A model generated the notes under the pieces. That model made no database searches. It saw nothing but the letters and a program-made list of their open reading frames with translations, and was not told the DNA's origin. The position numbers and the translations under genes are program-made. This document shows positions 45,935-54,839 of a DNA stretch of 64,000 nucleotides, piece by piece (position 1 is the first letter of the stretch; each line of letters opens with the position of its first letter). Source of the DNA: Microbacterium sp. ET2 (GTDB lineage: Bacteria > Actinomycetota > Actinomycetes > Actinomycetales > Microbacteriaceae); NCBI RefSeq assembly GCF_030347395.1, contig NZ_CP128170.1, positions 2,170,001 to 2,234,000 on the forward strand, written 5' to 3'.

Positions 45935-46942
45935 ATGGCACGACCGATCACGTTGTTCACGGGTCAGTGGGCGGATCTTCCGTTCGAGGAGGTGGCGCGG
46001 CTGGCGGGTGAGTGGGGGTACGACGGGCTGGAGATCGCCTGCTGGGGTGATCATCTGGATGTGTCGCGGTGGGATGACGCGGAGTACGTGGCGTCGCGGA
46101 AGGAGATTTTGGAGCGCAACGGTCTGGGGGTGTGGGCGATCTCGAATCATCTGACCGGTCAGGCGGTGTGCGATGACCCGATCGATCAGCGGCATCGTGA
46201 CATCCTGTCCGACCGGGTGTGGGGCGACGGCGATCCCGAGGGGGTCCGGCAGCGCGCGGCGGAGGATCTGAAGGACACCGCGCGGATGGCGGCGAAGCTC
46301 GGTGTGATGACGGTGAACGGGTTCAGCGGGTCATCCATCTGGAAAGCGGTGGCGATGTTCCCGCCGGCCTCGGACGAGTGGATCGACGCGGGGTACCAGG
46401 ACTTCGCCGACCGGTGGAACCCGATCCTCGACGTGTTCGAGGAGGAGGGCGTGCGGTTCGGTCTCGAGGTGCACCCGTCCGAGATCGCCTACGACTACTG
46501 GACCGCCAAGCGCACCCTCGAAGCGATCGGCCACCGGGCATCGTTCGGCCTCAACTTCGACCCGTCGCACTTCATGTGGCAGCAGCTGGATCCCGTCGCC
46601 TTCGTCCTGGACTTCGCCGACCACATCTTCCACGTGCACGTCAAGGAATCGATCACGAACCTCGACGGCCGCAACGGCGTGCTGGGCTCCCACCTGGGGT
46701 GGGCCAACCCGCGCCGGGGGTGGACGTTCGTCTCGACCGGTCACGGTGCCGTGCCGTGGGAGCCGCTGTTCCGTGCCCTGAACGCGATCGGCTACGACGG
46801 ACCCACGAGCGTGGAGTGGGAGGACGCCGGCATGGACCGCCTCATCGGCGCCCCCGAAGCCCTGCAGTTCGTCCGCAAGCTCAACGCCATCACCCCACCC
46901 GCCGCAGCGTTCGACGCCGCGTTCTCGACCAGGGCGGATTGA
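45935..46942 (+). CDS. Sugar phosphate isomerase/epimerase-like TIM-barrel protein
   Basis: A 335-residue xylose-isomerase-like barrel: [36 protein letters not shown] at the N-terminus, Glu in [16 protein letters not shown], Asp/His in [13 protein letters not shown], His in IFHVHVKES and Glu in [12 protein letters not shown]. Probably epimerises or isomerises a keto-sugar produced nearby. Ribosome-binding site GAAGGAG before the ATG. The first ~115 codons use noticeably more GGT, GAT, GTG and CTG than the rest, suggesting a mosaic gene. Confidence 0.82.
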   Translation: MARPITLFTGQWADLPFEEVARLAGEWGYDGLEIACWGDHLDVSRWDDAEYVASRKEILERNGLGVWAISNHLTGQAVCDDPIDQRHRDILSDRVWGDGDPEGVRQRAAEDLKDTARMAAKLGVMTVNGFSGSSIWKAVAMFPPASDEWIDAGYQDFADRWNPILDVFEEEGVRFGLEVHPSEIAYDYWTAKRTLEAIGHRASFGLNFDPSHFMWQQLDPVAFVLDFADHIFHVHVKESITNLDGRNGVLGSHLGWANPRRGWTFVSTGHGAVPWEPLFRALNAIGYDGPTSVEWEDAGMDRLIGAPEALQFVRKLNAITPPAAAFDAAFSTRAD

Positions 46943-46945
46943 CGA

Positions 46946-47818
46946 ATGACCGACATCCTGAACGTCCTCATCCTCTCGGGCCACATGACGCGAGAGCACG
47001 ACAACGAGCACCGCAGCTTCCGCCTGCACAACCAGTGGATCACGACCCTGCTCGAGGACACCGGCCGCTTCAAGGTGCGCGTCGTGGAAGACCCGCGAGG
47101 GCTCGGTGCCGACATCATCGACAAGTACGACGTGCTGATCGTCGTCTTCGAGGGACGCGACGGCTTCTTCGAGAAGGCCGTCGGGTTCGGCGCGGAGACC
47201 GACGCGGCGATCCTGAAGTTCGTCCACGACGACGGCAAGGGCATCGTCTGGTTCCACGGCTCGGCCGCACAGGAGGACCGCTGGGGCTACCCCGAGGAGT
47301 ACAACATCATGCGCGGCGCCAAGCTCAGCGCGTATGAGACCGGCCTGCGTCCCCGCCCGTGGGGCGAGGCACAGCTCGACACGGTCGAGCCGCGGCATCC
47401 GATCACCGAAGGGATCAGCGCCCGCTGGACGGTGACCGGTGACGACATCCTCACCGGCGTCGACCTCTACGAGGGCGCCCAGGTGCTGCTGACGACCTTC
47501 GACGATCTCGAGGCGTACGAGAACGCGCCGATGTGGCCGATGTCGCACTACCCGGTCGAGATCCCCGAGGGGGGGATCGCTGCGCTCAACGGCATGAACA
47601 CCGACCAGCCGATCGCCTGGATCAACGAGTACGGCGAGGGGCGGTCGTTCACGATCACGATCGGACACGACATCGACACGTTCCGGCGCATCGAGTTCAT
47701 CCGCATGTTCCCGCGCGGTGTCGAATGGGCGGCCACCGGCGAGGTCACCCTCGAGGGTCCCGATCGCCGTGGCGAGCGCCGCTTCCTCCCCTGGCCCTAC
47801 TACAACCGCGAGGGCTGA
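46946..47818 (+). CDS. ThuA-like domain protein
   Basis: A 290-residue protein of the ThuA/glutamine-amidotransferase-like fold: LNVLILSGHMTREHDNEHRSF, KYDVLIVVFEGRD, GKGIVWFHGSA and late RSFTITIGHDIDTFRRIEF. ThuA proteins accompany Gfo/Idh (ThuB) dehydrogenases in 3-keto-sugar utilisation, matching the surrounding genes. Three bases separate it from the upstream isomerase; the next Gfo/Idh gene begins two bases after its stop. The biochemical reaction of this family is not firmly established. Confidence 0.82.
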   Translation: MTDILNVLILSGHMTREHDNEHRSFRLHNQWITTLLEDTGRFKVRVVEDPRGLGADIIDKYDVLIVVFEGRDGFFEKAVGFGAETDAAILKFVHDDGKGIVWFHGSAAQEDRWGYPEEYNIMRGAKLSAYETGLRPRPWGEAQLDTVEPRHPITEGISARWTVTGDDILTGVDLYEGAQVLLTTFDDLEAYENAPMWPMSHYPVEIPEGGIAALNGMNTDQPIAWINEYGEGRSFTITIGHDIDTFRRIEFIRMFPRGVEWAATGEVTLEGPDRRGERRFLPWPYYNREG

Positions 47819-47820
47819 AC

Positions 47821-48813
47821 GTGGCGAACAAGCCGCTGCGGGTCGGGATCTTCGGCTCGGGCGGTATCGCCGAGCGGGCCATGGTGGAGCCGGCTGCATT
47901 CATCGAAGGCGTCGAGGTGGTCACCGTGGGATCACGCGACCCTGAGCGTGCGCGCGCGTTCGCCGACCGGTTCGGCATCCCCTCGGCCGGCGGTTACGCC
48001 GACGTGATGGCCGACGCCGACGTGGATCTGATCTACGTGGCGCTCCCGCCCGCCGTGCACGCCGAGTGGGCGACGGCCGCCCTCCGCGCCGGCAAACACG
48101 TGCTCTGCGAGAAGCCGCTGGCGGCCAATGGTGCCGACGCGCGCCGCATCGCCGAGGCAGCGGAAGAGAACGGCCGCGCGGCGTTCGTGGGCTTCCACTA
48201 TCGTCTGCACTCGTTCACGCGCCGGGTGCTCAACGTCCTGGGCTCGGGCGTCCTCGGCGACATCCACGACGTCGAGGTCGACTTCAGCATCCCCCACTTC
48301 GTCGTGAAGCCCGGCAACATCCGGCTCGACGGCGACCTCGGGGGAGGGGCGGTCATGGATGTCGGCTGCTATGCGATCGACCTGCTGCGCGCGGCGTGGG
48401 GCGACGCCGAGGTGGTGTCATCGGTATCGCGTGTGTACGAGGCCGACCCGCGGGTCGATCTCGAGACCGACTTCGTGCTGGCCTTCTCCCGCGGCGGGAC
48501 GGCCCGGGTGCGTGCGTCGTTCCTCGGCGACGACGAGGGACGGATGCATCTGCACGTCGTCGGCTCCGCGGCGACGCTGCACGCGACGAGTGTCATCGTG
48601 CCGCAGTGGGGAGCGACGCTCCGCGTCACCGCGGGCGACGATGTGCTCATCGACGAGAAGGCCGACGTGACGGAATCGAGCTACGCGGCGCAGCTGCGGC
48701 ATCTCGTCGAGGTGGTGCCCGACGGGCCGTCGCCGCTCCGGGCCGCCGACGCGGTGCGGACGATGGAGCTCGTCGATGACGTCTACCGCGCGGCGGGCCT
48801 GCAGCCGCGCTGA
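47821..48813 (+). CDS. Gfo/Idh/MocA-family oxidoreductase
   Basis: A 330-residue sugar dehydrogenase with GTG start. Rossmann motif LRVGIFGSGGIAERAM, EKP motif in [17 protein letters not shown], and GGGAVMDVGCYAIDLLRAAWG carrying the catalytic region. Last gene of the 40957-48813 run, two bases after the ThuA-like gene, so it is the natural ThuB-like partner. Shorter than the 44724 and similar to dehydrogenases of the trans-1,2-dihydrodiol / glucose-fructose type. Confidence 0.87.
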   Translation: MANKPLRVGIFGSGGIAERAMVEPAAFIEGVEVVTVGSRDPERARAFADRFGIPSAGGYADVMADADVDLIYVALPPAVHAEWATAALRAGKHVLCEKPLAANGADARRIAEAAEENGRAAFVGFHYRLHSFTRRVLNVLGSGVLGDIHDVEVDFSIPHFVVKPGNIRLDGDLGGGAVMDVGCYAIDLLRAAWGDAEVVSSVSRVYEADPRVDLETDFVLAFSRGGTARVRASFLGDDEGRMHLHVVGSAATLHATSVIVPQWGATLRVTAGDDVLIDEKADVTESSYAAQLRHLVEVVPDGPSPLRAADAVRTMELVDDVYRAAGLQPR

Positions 48814-48865
48814 CGGGCTGCGGTGATCGGACTTCGCGGCCAGGGCAGGGCAGGATGAAAGGGTG

Positions 48866-49483
48866 ATGAGCACCGCGAGCACTGAACCCCGGGGAACGAT
48901 GGTCCTCGTCCGACACGGCGAGACCGAGTGGAGCAAGATCGGGCGCCACACCGGTCTCACCGACATTCCGCTCACCGAGACCGGCGTCTACAAGTCCGAG
49001 CTCGCCGGCACGCTCCTCGCCGCCCGTCGCTTCGACCGCGTGCTCACCAGTCCGCTCCGCCGTGCCGTCGAGACCGCGCGGTATGCCGGGTTCCCCGACG
49101 CCGAGCCCGATGAGCGCCTCCACGAGTGGGACTACGGCGCGTACGAGGGGCTCACCACCCCCGAGATCATCGCGCAGCTCGGCCGCCCGTGGTCGATCTG
49201 GGATGACGGGGCGCCCGCGGGCGAGACTCCCGGCGAGAGCATCGCTGCCGTCACCGCCCGCGCCGAGTCGCTGCTGGGCGACATCCGTCCGCACCTCGAG
49301 CGCGGCGAGCACGTGCTGATGTTCTCCCACGCCCACTTCATCCGCGCCCTCACCGGCACCTGGCTCGGACTCACCGCCGCCGGCGGCCGCTACTTCTGGC
49401 TCGGCACCTCAGCGGTGAACGAGCTCGGCTTCGAGCACGGGCGGCCCGTCGTGCTGCAGTGGAACCACGTGCGCGGCCGCTGA
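48866..49483 (+). CDS. Histidine phosphatase (phosphoglycerate-mutase-like) family protein
   Basis: A 205-residue phosphatase. The RHG motif VLVRHGETEWSK provides the nucleophilic His; LTSPLRRAVETAR, HEWDYGAYEGLTTPEI and the second His in MFSHAHFIRAL complete the site. Probably acts on a small phosphorylated metabolite or acid phosphatase substrate. ATG at 48866 preceded by AAAGGG; an overlapping GTG three bases earlier is an alternative. Not obviously linked to the catabolic genes. Confidence 0.87.
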   Translation: MSTASTEPRGTMVLVRHGETEWSKIGRHTGLTDIPLTETGVYKSELAGTLLAARRFDRVLTSPLRRAVETARYAGFPDAEPDERLHEWDYGAYEGLTTPEIIAQLGRPWSIWDDGAPAGETPGESIAAVTARAESLLGDIRPHLERGEHVLMFSHAHFIRALTGTWLGLTAAGGRYFWLGTSAVNELGFEHGRPVVLQWNHVRGR

Positions 49484-49516
49484 CGGTCAGCGCGCTGTCA
49501 TCCCGAAGACGCGCAT

Positions 49517-49652
49517 GATCGAGGTGGCGAATCTGGTCGCCGGCAAGCTCGAGATCCGACCATCTTCGTCACCTCGATCGCACCACTGCCATCGAGGTGG
49601 CACAAAATGCCGCCCGCGCCGCTGAGCGGCGACCAATTCCGCCACCTCGGTC
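49517..49652 (+). repeat. Cluster of four GAGGTGGC elements in alternating orientation
   Basis: Elements of about 25 bp related to GATCGAGGTGGCGAATCTGG+TCGCC occur at 49517-49541 (+), 49556-49579 (-), 49590-~49612 (+, diverged 3' half) and 49628-49652 (-). The first and fourth agree at 21 of 25 positions, first and second at about 20 of 24. Alternating orientation allows hairpins, as in bacterial REP/BIME elements. Located between the phosphatase gene and dinB; no coding sequence in the 248-bp spacer. Confidence 0.65.
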
Positions 49653-49731
49653 ACGCAGCCTGCCGGCCCGGCCGCCTCCGGCCCGCGATGTCACACCCCC
49701 GTGCGACGATGCGCACGGGAGAGGGAGTGAC

Positions 49732-50940
49732 ATGCGCGACGCCGCGACGGTGCTGCACGCCGACCTCGATGCGTTCTACGCCTCGGTCGAGCAGCGCGAC
49801 GCACCCGCCCTCCGCGGCCGCCCCGTGATCGTCGGCGGCGGGGTCGTCCTCGCCGCCAGCTACGAAGCGAAGGCGCGCGGGGTGCGCACCGCGATGGGCG
49901 GGCGTCAGGCGCGGGAGCTCTGCCCCGATGCGATCGTCGTGCCCCCGCGCATGGAGGCGTACTCGGCGGCGAGCAAGGCGGTGTTCGAGATCTTCTGCGA
50001 CACCACCCCGCTGGTCGAGGGGCTCTCGATCGACGAGGCCTTCCTCGAGGTCGGCGGACTCCGACGCATCGCCGGCCCTCCCGCCGACATCGCTGCGCGC
50101 CTGCGCGAACGCGTCCGCGCCGAGGTCGGCCTTCCGATCTCGGTCGGCGTCGCCCGCACGAAGTTCCTCGCCAAGGTCGCCAGCGCCGTCAGCAAGCCCG
50201 ACGGGCTCCTCATCGTCGAGCCCGGCGACGAGGAAGCCTTCCTCCTGCCGCTGCCGGTCGAGCGACTGTGGGGTGTGGGGGCGAAGACGGCCGAGAAGCT
50301 GCACGGCCTCGGCATCCGCACGGTCGGTCAGCTCGCCGAGCTCGAGGCCGCGACCGCCGAACGCCTCCTCGGAAGGGCGGCGGGTGCGCACCTCCATGCG
50401 CTCGCGCGCCTGCGCGACGCGCGACCGGTCGACACCACCCGCCGGCGCCGCTCGATCGGGTCGCAGCGGGCGCTGGGCACCCGCCCCCGCACCCCCGACG
50501 AGCTCGACGTCATCCTCAGCCAGATCGTCGACCGGCTGGCCCGGCGGCTCCGCGACGGCGACCGCGTCTGCCGGAGCATCGTTCTCCGCCTCCGCTTCGG
50601 CGACTACACGAAGGCGACGAGGTCTCGCACGCTCCGGTTTCCGACCGACCGCACGTCGCTGCTGCTCGACACGGCACGGATGCTGCTGGCCGCCGCCCTT
50701 CCGGCGATCACCGAGCGGGGCATCACCCTCATCGGTCTTTCGCTGTCGCACCTCGAGCGCGCCGACGGCGTCCAGCCCGAGCTGCCCCTCGACTTCAGCG
50801 GGGAGGATGAGGTCGACGGCGCCCTCGACACCGTGCTCGACCGCCTCCGCGATCGCTTCGGTTCCACCGCGGTCGCCCGCGCCACGCAGCTCGGTCGTGA
50901 TCCGGGGTGGTCGACCCCGATCCTCCCCGAGCACGAGTGA
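49732..50940 (+). CDS. dinB: DNA polymerase IV
   Basis: Y-family translesion polymerase of 402 residues. Catalytic acidic residues are in VLHADLDAFYASVEQRD (first Asp) and GLSIDEAFLEVGGLRR (Asp-Glu); the steric-gate region and palm/thumb (SVGVARTKFLAKVASAVSKPDGL, LWGVGAKTAEKLHGLGIRTVGQL) and the little-finger domain are present. A C-terminal QPELPLDF is a good beta-clamp-binding motif. The ATG at 49732 is preceded by GAGGGAG; longer in-frame extension upstream runs into the repeat cluster. No LexA-like box was recognised. Confidence 0.94.
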   Translation: MRDAATVLHADLDAFYASVEQRDAPALRGRPVIVGGGVVLAASYEAKARGVRTAMGGRQARELCPDAIVVPPRMEAYSAASKAVFEIFCDTTPLVEGLSIDEAFLEVGGLRRIAGPPADIAARLRERVRAEVGLPISVGVARTKFLAKVASAVSKPDGLLIVEPGDEEAFLLPLPVERLWGVGAKTAEKLHGLGIRTVGQLAELEAATAERLLGRAAGAHLHALARLRDARPVDTTRRRRSIGSQRALGTRPRTPDELDVILSQIVDRLARRLRDGDRVCRSIVLRLRFGDYTKATRSRTLRFPTDRTSLLLDTARMLLAAALPAITERGITLIGLSLSHLERADGVQPELPLDFSGEDEVDGALDTVLDRLRDRFGSTAVARATQLGRDPGWSTPILPEHE

Positions 50941-50955
50941 CGACCGAGACCCCGC

Positions 50956-51960
50956 TCACTCGATCCCGAGGGCCTTGCGGGCCCCTGCGATGTGCGCCCG
51001 CGTCATCTCGGTGGGGTCGGCGTCGAGCCACTCATGACCGCCCCATTCGCTGGTCAGTACGCCGTCGAACCCGCTCCCCGCGAGCTGCGCGCCGAGGTCT
51101 CGCACCGGCTGCCACACGCGGCCGTCCGCATCCTCGAGATCCCAGAATTTGAGGTGGAATCCAGCCACCAGGGGCAGAACCGGACGGATGACGTCGACCG
51201 ACGACCGCCCGAAGCGGACGACCATGTCCATGTACAGCGTGCGAACCGGTCCCGGGACCCCGCCCGACCGCAGCAGCTGGACGACTACGCCCAGCGTGGC
51301 GGGATCGCGCCAGTGGTCGCGCACGCGCTCACGCAGTGAAGCCGGCACACCCCCGCGCTCGAGCTCGGAGAGGTAGCTGACCGGCACCGCGGGCATGAGC
51401 ATGCTGATGTCGATGAGGAGGCGCACGTGGCGATCGTCAAGTTCGGCGATCACGTCATACGCTTCCGCCGACGTCGGAGACTGCGGAGTCTGCGACCCCT
51501 GCGCCTCCTCGAACAGCACGAGATCGAGCTCGTGGAGGAGGGGCAGCAGTCGTCGGAGGAGCTCGGGCCCCGCCTGCCCGATCGGCAGGCGCACACCGAT
51601 GGCACCGAGTGCATGCGCGGCATGCAGCTGGGGCACGAGGAACTCCAGGCGCTCCTCCTCGGTGCGACGCCGCGTCGGCGACATCCAGTCATCCAGACTC
51701 GCGCCGACGATGGTGACCCGCCCTCCGACCGCCGCGAGGTGCTCGCGCAGGAGCGCGGCCTCGTCGACACGGGTGACCGGGAACGATCGCCACAGCTGGC
51801 CGGGCTCGACCTCGACGAGCGTGCTCACCCCCTCGGCGACGATGTCCACGGTGATGTCGGTCGCGGCGTGCTCGGCGCGGATGACCTCAGGGGTCCAGTT
51901 GAAGGCGCTCGCCCCGATCTTCAGGGTGGGGGGAAGGGATGCTGCGGCATCAGGCGACAT
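50956..51960 (-). CDS. CGD-alpha-like sugar-isomerase TIM-barrel protein
   Basis: A 334-residue barrel, more diverged than the other alpha-like proteins: LKIGASAFNWTPEVIRAEHA, LVLFEEAQGSQ, RLLIDISMLMP, FHLKFWDLEDADG and LTSEWGGHEWLD mark equivalent positions of the metal site. Partner of the overlapping beta gene (11-bp overlap), forming a third split CGD-like pair, on the minus strand. Substrate unknown; metal-ligand set should be checked against structures because the region FEEAQ differs from the YEIHAP of its relatives. Confidence 0.7.
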   Translation of the reverse strand: MSPDAAASLPPTLKIGASAFNWTPEVIRAEHAATDITVDIVAEGVSTLVEVEPGQLWRSFPVTRVDEAALLREHLAAVGGRVTIVGASLDDWMSPTRRRTEEERLEFLVPQLHAAHALGAIGVRLPIGQAGPELLRRLLPLLHELDLVLFEEAQGSQTPQSPTSAEAYDVIAELDDRHVRLLIDISMLMPAVPVSYLSELERGGVPASLRERVRDHWRDPATLGVVVQLLRSGGVPGPVRTLYMDMVVRFGRSSVDVIRPVLPLVAGFHLKFWDLEDADGRVWQPVRDLGAQLAGSGFDGVLTSEWGGHEWLDADPTEMTRAHIAGARKALGIE

Positions 51961-52360
51961 CGCGCGACACCGTCCCCATGGCGGGCGCGTCCAGCAGAAG
52001 GGTGCGCGCGGAGGAGAACGGGAGGCTGAGCGGCCCGTCACCACCCGCGTCGAGGTAGGGCACGATCAGCCGGAAACCGAGCATCACCTCATGGACGCCG
52101 GGTGCCAGCATCCGTCGTCCCTCGAGCCGGAGTCGATCCTGCACGAACCACCAACCGCGCTCGAAGGCGAGCGCGGAGGGGGCGACGCGGCGATCGCCGA
52201 TCCCCACAGCCGACACGCCGACGGGATCGCCGTCGACGGCCAGCTCCAGCGAGTTCACGCTCCACACCGGCAGCGACCTGATCCACGGCAGAGAGATCCG
52301 CAGCTCGAAGCCGACGTCCGTGGAGCTCAGGGCGTCATCGCGCAGGCTGGGCAGACTCAT
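51950..52360 (-). CDS. CGD beta subunit-like protein (DUF6379)
   Basis: A 136-residue beta-rich protein with ELRISLPWIRSLPVWSVNSLELAVDG, the signature of the family (Trp-Ile-Arg replaces Trp-Tyr-Arg), and FRLIVPYLDAGGDGPLSL near the C-terminus. First gene of a two-gene operon with the alpha-like barrel. ATG at 52360 preceded by GAGGAC about nine bases upstream; promoter with island motif just beyond. Confidence 0.75.
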   Translation of the reverse strand: MSLPSLRDDALSSTDVGFELRISLPWIRSLPVWSVNSLELAVDGDPVGVSAVGIGDRRVAPSALAFERGWWFVQDRLRLEGRRMLAPGVHEVMLGFRLIVPYLDAGGDGPLSLPFSSARTLLLDAPAMGTVSRDVA

Positions 52361-52391
52361 GAAGCACGTCCTCGTGGTGTCTTTGACCTAG

Positions 52392-52421
52392 AAGATACAT
52401 GCTTACGTCGAAATCAGGTAA
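52392..52421 (-). promoter_or_regulatory. Promoter of the minus-strand CGD-like pair, with island motif in the spacer
   Basis: On the minus strand TTACCT (52421-52416)-18 bp-TATCTT (52397-52392) precedes the beta gene. The shared motif GCTTACGTCGAAA (plus-strand 52401-52413) fills the spacer between the two boxes. The -35 overlaps the ROK stop codon. Confidence 0.55.
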
Positions 52422-53688
52422 AAGCGATCCGCTCGCTCGTCGGTCGACCGTCGGCGAACCACCGGGCGAAGGTGACCTCGAACAGCTGTTCCCGCGCGAG
52501 TTCTGCCCCGCCCCGGAGCGGTGCGTTGGGATCATTCACCGATTGGACGATCTCGAGGTCCCGGGTCGCGAGCGGCAGCGAGAGCTCGTACACCCGCTGT
52601 CTCACTTCGGCGAGATAGAGCTCGCCGGCTGAGGCGACCGCCCCGCCGATCACGATGATGCCCGGGTTGAAGACGTTGACCAGTGTCGCGATGGATCCGC
52701 CCACCACCCGCGCCGAGGCCTGCAGCAGCGAGATGGCCAGCGCGTCCCCGTCCTCGGCCGCCAGCGAGATCGTCTCGGCGCTGAGGTCGTCGGGGGACAG
52801 GCGACTGGCTTCCCCCGCCTGAATGCGCGCCTGCGCCTCGCGCACGAGCGCCCAGCCGCCGGCGACGGCCTCGAGGCACCCGATCTTCCCGCAGCGGCAT
52901 GGCGCGTCCGACTCCGGGACCCGGACGTGCCCGATGTCGCCTGCCGACCCGTTCGCGCCGCGATGGATCCTTCCGCGCGAGAGCAGGCCTGCGCCGATTC
53001 CCGTGCCGATCTTGATGTAGACGAGGTCGGCGTGGTGGCGGTGCCGTTCGGCGCGCTCGCCGAGAGCGAGGAGATTCACGTCGTTGTCGACCCAGACGGG
53101 GGCGTCGAAGCGCTGCTCGAAGCGTCGCCGGATGTCGAAACCGTTCCAGCCCGGCATGATCGGCGGGGCGACGGGACGGCCTGTCTCGAAATCGACCGGA
53201 CCAGGCACGCCGACGGCGACCGACCAGACCGGGGCGTCGCCGGTGCGTTCGAGCACCTCGTCGATCATGCTCATCACCACATCGAGGGTGTCGGCGGGGC
53301 CGCGGGAGATCTCCCACGACCGGTGCACCTCGGCGAGGACATCCCCGTCGAGGGCGGCGACGCCGACGTGGATGTGCAGTGCGCCGAGGGCGCAGACGAT
53401 GATGCGGCCCTGGTCGGCGCGGAAGTGGAGCGTGCGCGGCGCGCGACCCCCCGACGACGGGCCGAAGTCGCCATCGGCGAGAAATCCCATGTCGATCGCC
53501 TGATCGACCCGCTGCGTCACGACGCCGCGGCCGAGTCCGGTGATGCGTCCGATCTCCGGGCGGGTCGCCGCCTCCCCGGTTCGAACGAGGTTCACGATCC
53601 GCAACAGGCTGGTCACTTCATCGGTCTGCGCCGCGAATCGGAGGGTGCTGTCTCTCGCCACGCTCGATTCTGACACAACGGATGCCAC
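52414..53688 (-). CDS. ROK-family transcriptional regulator
   Basis: A 424-residue NagC/XylR-type repressor with GTG start: N-terminal winged helix (residues ~25-85; TRPEIGRITGLGRGVVTQRVDQAID), then the sugar-kinase-like ROK domain with the zinc motif GHVRVPESDAPCRCGKIGCLEAVAGG and VYIKIGTGIGAGLL. ROK regulators respond to sugars or sugar phosphates. It lies directly upstream of the CGD-like pair and divergent from a Gfo/Idh gene; both flanks carry the recurring motif, making it the best local candidate for the island regulator. Confidence 0.88.
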   Translation of the reverse strand: MASVVSESSVARDSTLRFAAQTDEVTSLLRIVNLVRTGEAATRPEIGRITGLGRGVVTQRVDQAIDMGFLADGDFGPSSGGRAPRTLHFRADQGRIIVCALGALHIHVGVAALDGDVLAEVHRSWEISRGPADTLDVVMSMIDEVLERTGDAPVWSVAVGVPGPVDFETGRPVAPPIMPGWNGFDIRRRFEQRFDAPVWVDNDVNLLALGERAERHRHHADLVYIKIGTGIGAGLLSRGRIHRGANGSAGDIGHVRVPESDAPCRCGKIGCLEAVAGGWALVREAQARIQAGEASRLSPDDLSAETISLAAEDGDALAISLLQASARVVGGSIATLVNVFNPGIIVIGGAVASAGELYLAEVRQRVYELSLPLATRDLEIVQSVNDPNAPLRGGAELAREQLFEVTFARWFADGRPTSERIAFT

Positions 53689-53709
53689 GAAGAGCCCATA
53701 TCACCGATG

Positions 53710-53733
53710 ACTAATGCCGAACTCGCCTAGCCT
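53710..53733 (+). promoter_or_regulatory. Divergent promoter region with diverged island motif
   Basis: ACTAATGCCGAA (53710-53721) resembles the shared motif, and a -10-like TAGCCT follows at 53728-53733, 75 bp before the Gfo/Idh start. The site also lies 22 bp upstream of the ROK start, allowing autoregulation. Confidence 0.35.
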
Positions 53734-53807
53734 TCTGTATTGTTCAGACCGAAGCGCCGGTGTTCGGGCTTGGGTATCACGGGGTGCGCGTCGACGAGGG
53801 GGCCGCC

Positions 53808-54839
53808 ATGCGAGGAGTCGGGCTGGTCGGTGCCGGGCCGGGCGGGTGGGCGCTGCATGCGCCGACGCTCGCGCGTCTGGGGGGCGTTTTCCGCCTCGTC
53901 CACGTCGCCGACGGCGGCAGTGGTCGTGCCGCCGAGATCGCCGCCGCGTGGGGCGCGCGGAGCTCGGCCGGGATCGACGGGCTCCTCGCGGATCCCGCCG
54001 TGGAGGTCGTGGCGATCTGCTCCCCACCCGACGCGCATGCGGCCCAGATCCTCGCCGCCGTGGACGCCGGCGTCCGCGTCATCCTCTGCGAGAAGCCGCT
54101 GGCCACCTCCATCGCCGACGCCGAGCGGGTGATCGAACGCTGCCGCGAGGCCCGCGTCGCGTTGGTCGTCGGCACGCACCACCTCTTCGATCCGGCCTGG
54201 GGCCGGGCCACCCACCACCTCACCGCCCTGTCCGGCCAGGTGCGGAGCGTGACGGTCACGCTCGCGCTGCCGCCGAACGACCGATACCACCGCGTGGTGA
54301 GCGACGCCGCCCTCCCTCCTTCGCCGCCGCGCCCGCGGCCGGATCTCTCGAACGCCGCCGTCGCCGCACAGGTCGCCCGAGCCCTCGTCTCCGGGCTTGT
54401 GATCCACGACCTTCCGCTCGTGCGGGATCTCGCCCGTGGCGTCCCGCAGCTGACCTATGCGACGCTCCTCCCGCCGATCGGCGTGGCGCTCGGGTGGACA
54501 GCCGGCGAGGTGGCGGTGCGTTCCTCCGCGGTCATGGTGCAGGGCGGCGCGGATGCGCTCTGGCGGCTGACCGTGCAGACCGACCGTGACCGCCTCGACA
54601 TCGCGTTCCCACCCGCCTTCGTGCACGCCGGGAGTGCGACGGTCACGGTGCGAAGCGCCGACGGCACCCGGACGATCCACCCCGCCGACGCCGACGACGG
54701 GTACGTCGCCGAGTGGCGGAACCTCGCCGCGCTCGCGCGAGGCGAGGACGTGGTCGAATACGACGAGATCCTCGCCGATGCGCGCTTCGCGATCGACCTG
54801 GCGGATGCCGCGGCTGCGGCGATCGGATCGGACTCGTGA
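53808..54839 (+). CDS. Gfo/Idh/MocA-family oxidoreductase
   Basis: A 343-residue dehydrogenase with MRGVGLVGAGPGGWALHAPTL at the N-terminus and EKP motif in ILCEKPLATSIADAER. The ATG at 53808 follows GAGGGGG; a longer frame upstream lacks a site. The middle region PPNDRYHRVVSDAALPPSPPRP is unusual. Overlaps the next gene (GTGA). Likely acts on sugar or keto-sugar; divergent from the ROK gene. Confidence 0.82.
   Translation: MRGVGLVGAGPGGWALHAPTLARLGGVFRLVHVADGGSGRAAEIAAAWGARSSAGIDGLLADPAVEVVAICSPPDAHAAQILAAVDAGVRVILCEKPLATSIADAERVIERCREARVALVVGTHHLFDPAWGRATHHLTALSGQVRSVTVTLALPPNDRYHRVVSDAALPPSPPRPRPDLSNAAVAAQVARALVSGLVIHDLPLVRDLARGVPQLTYATLLPPIGVALGWTAGEVAVRSSAVMVQGGADALWRLTVQTDRDRLDIAFPPAFVHAGSATVTVRSADGTRTIHPADADDGYVAEWRNLAALARGEDVVEYDEILADARFAIDLADAAAAAIGSDS

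Noticed and set aside
38580..52044. Calling the barrel proteins xylose isomerases
   Set aside because: The fold is shared, but lengths and motifs fit the sugar-isomerase/epimerase-like and CGD-alpha groups, and the small DUF6379 partners argue for deglycosidases.
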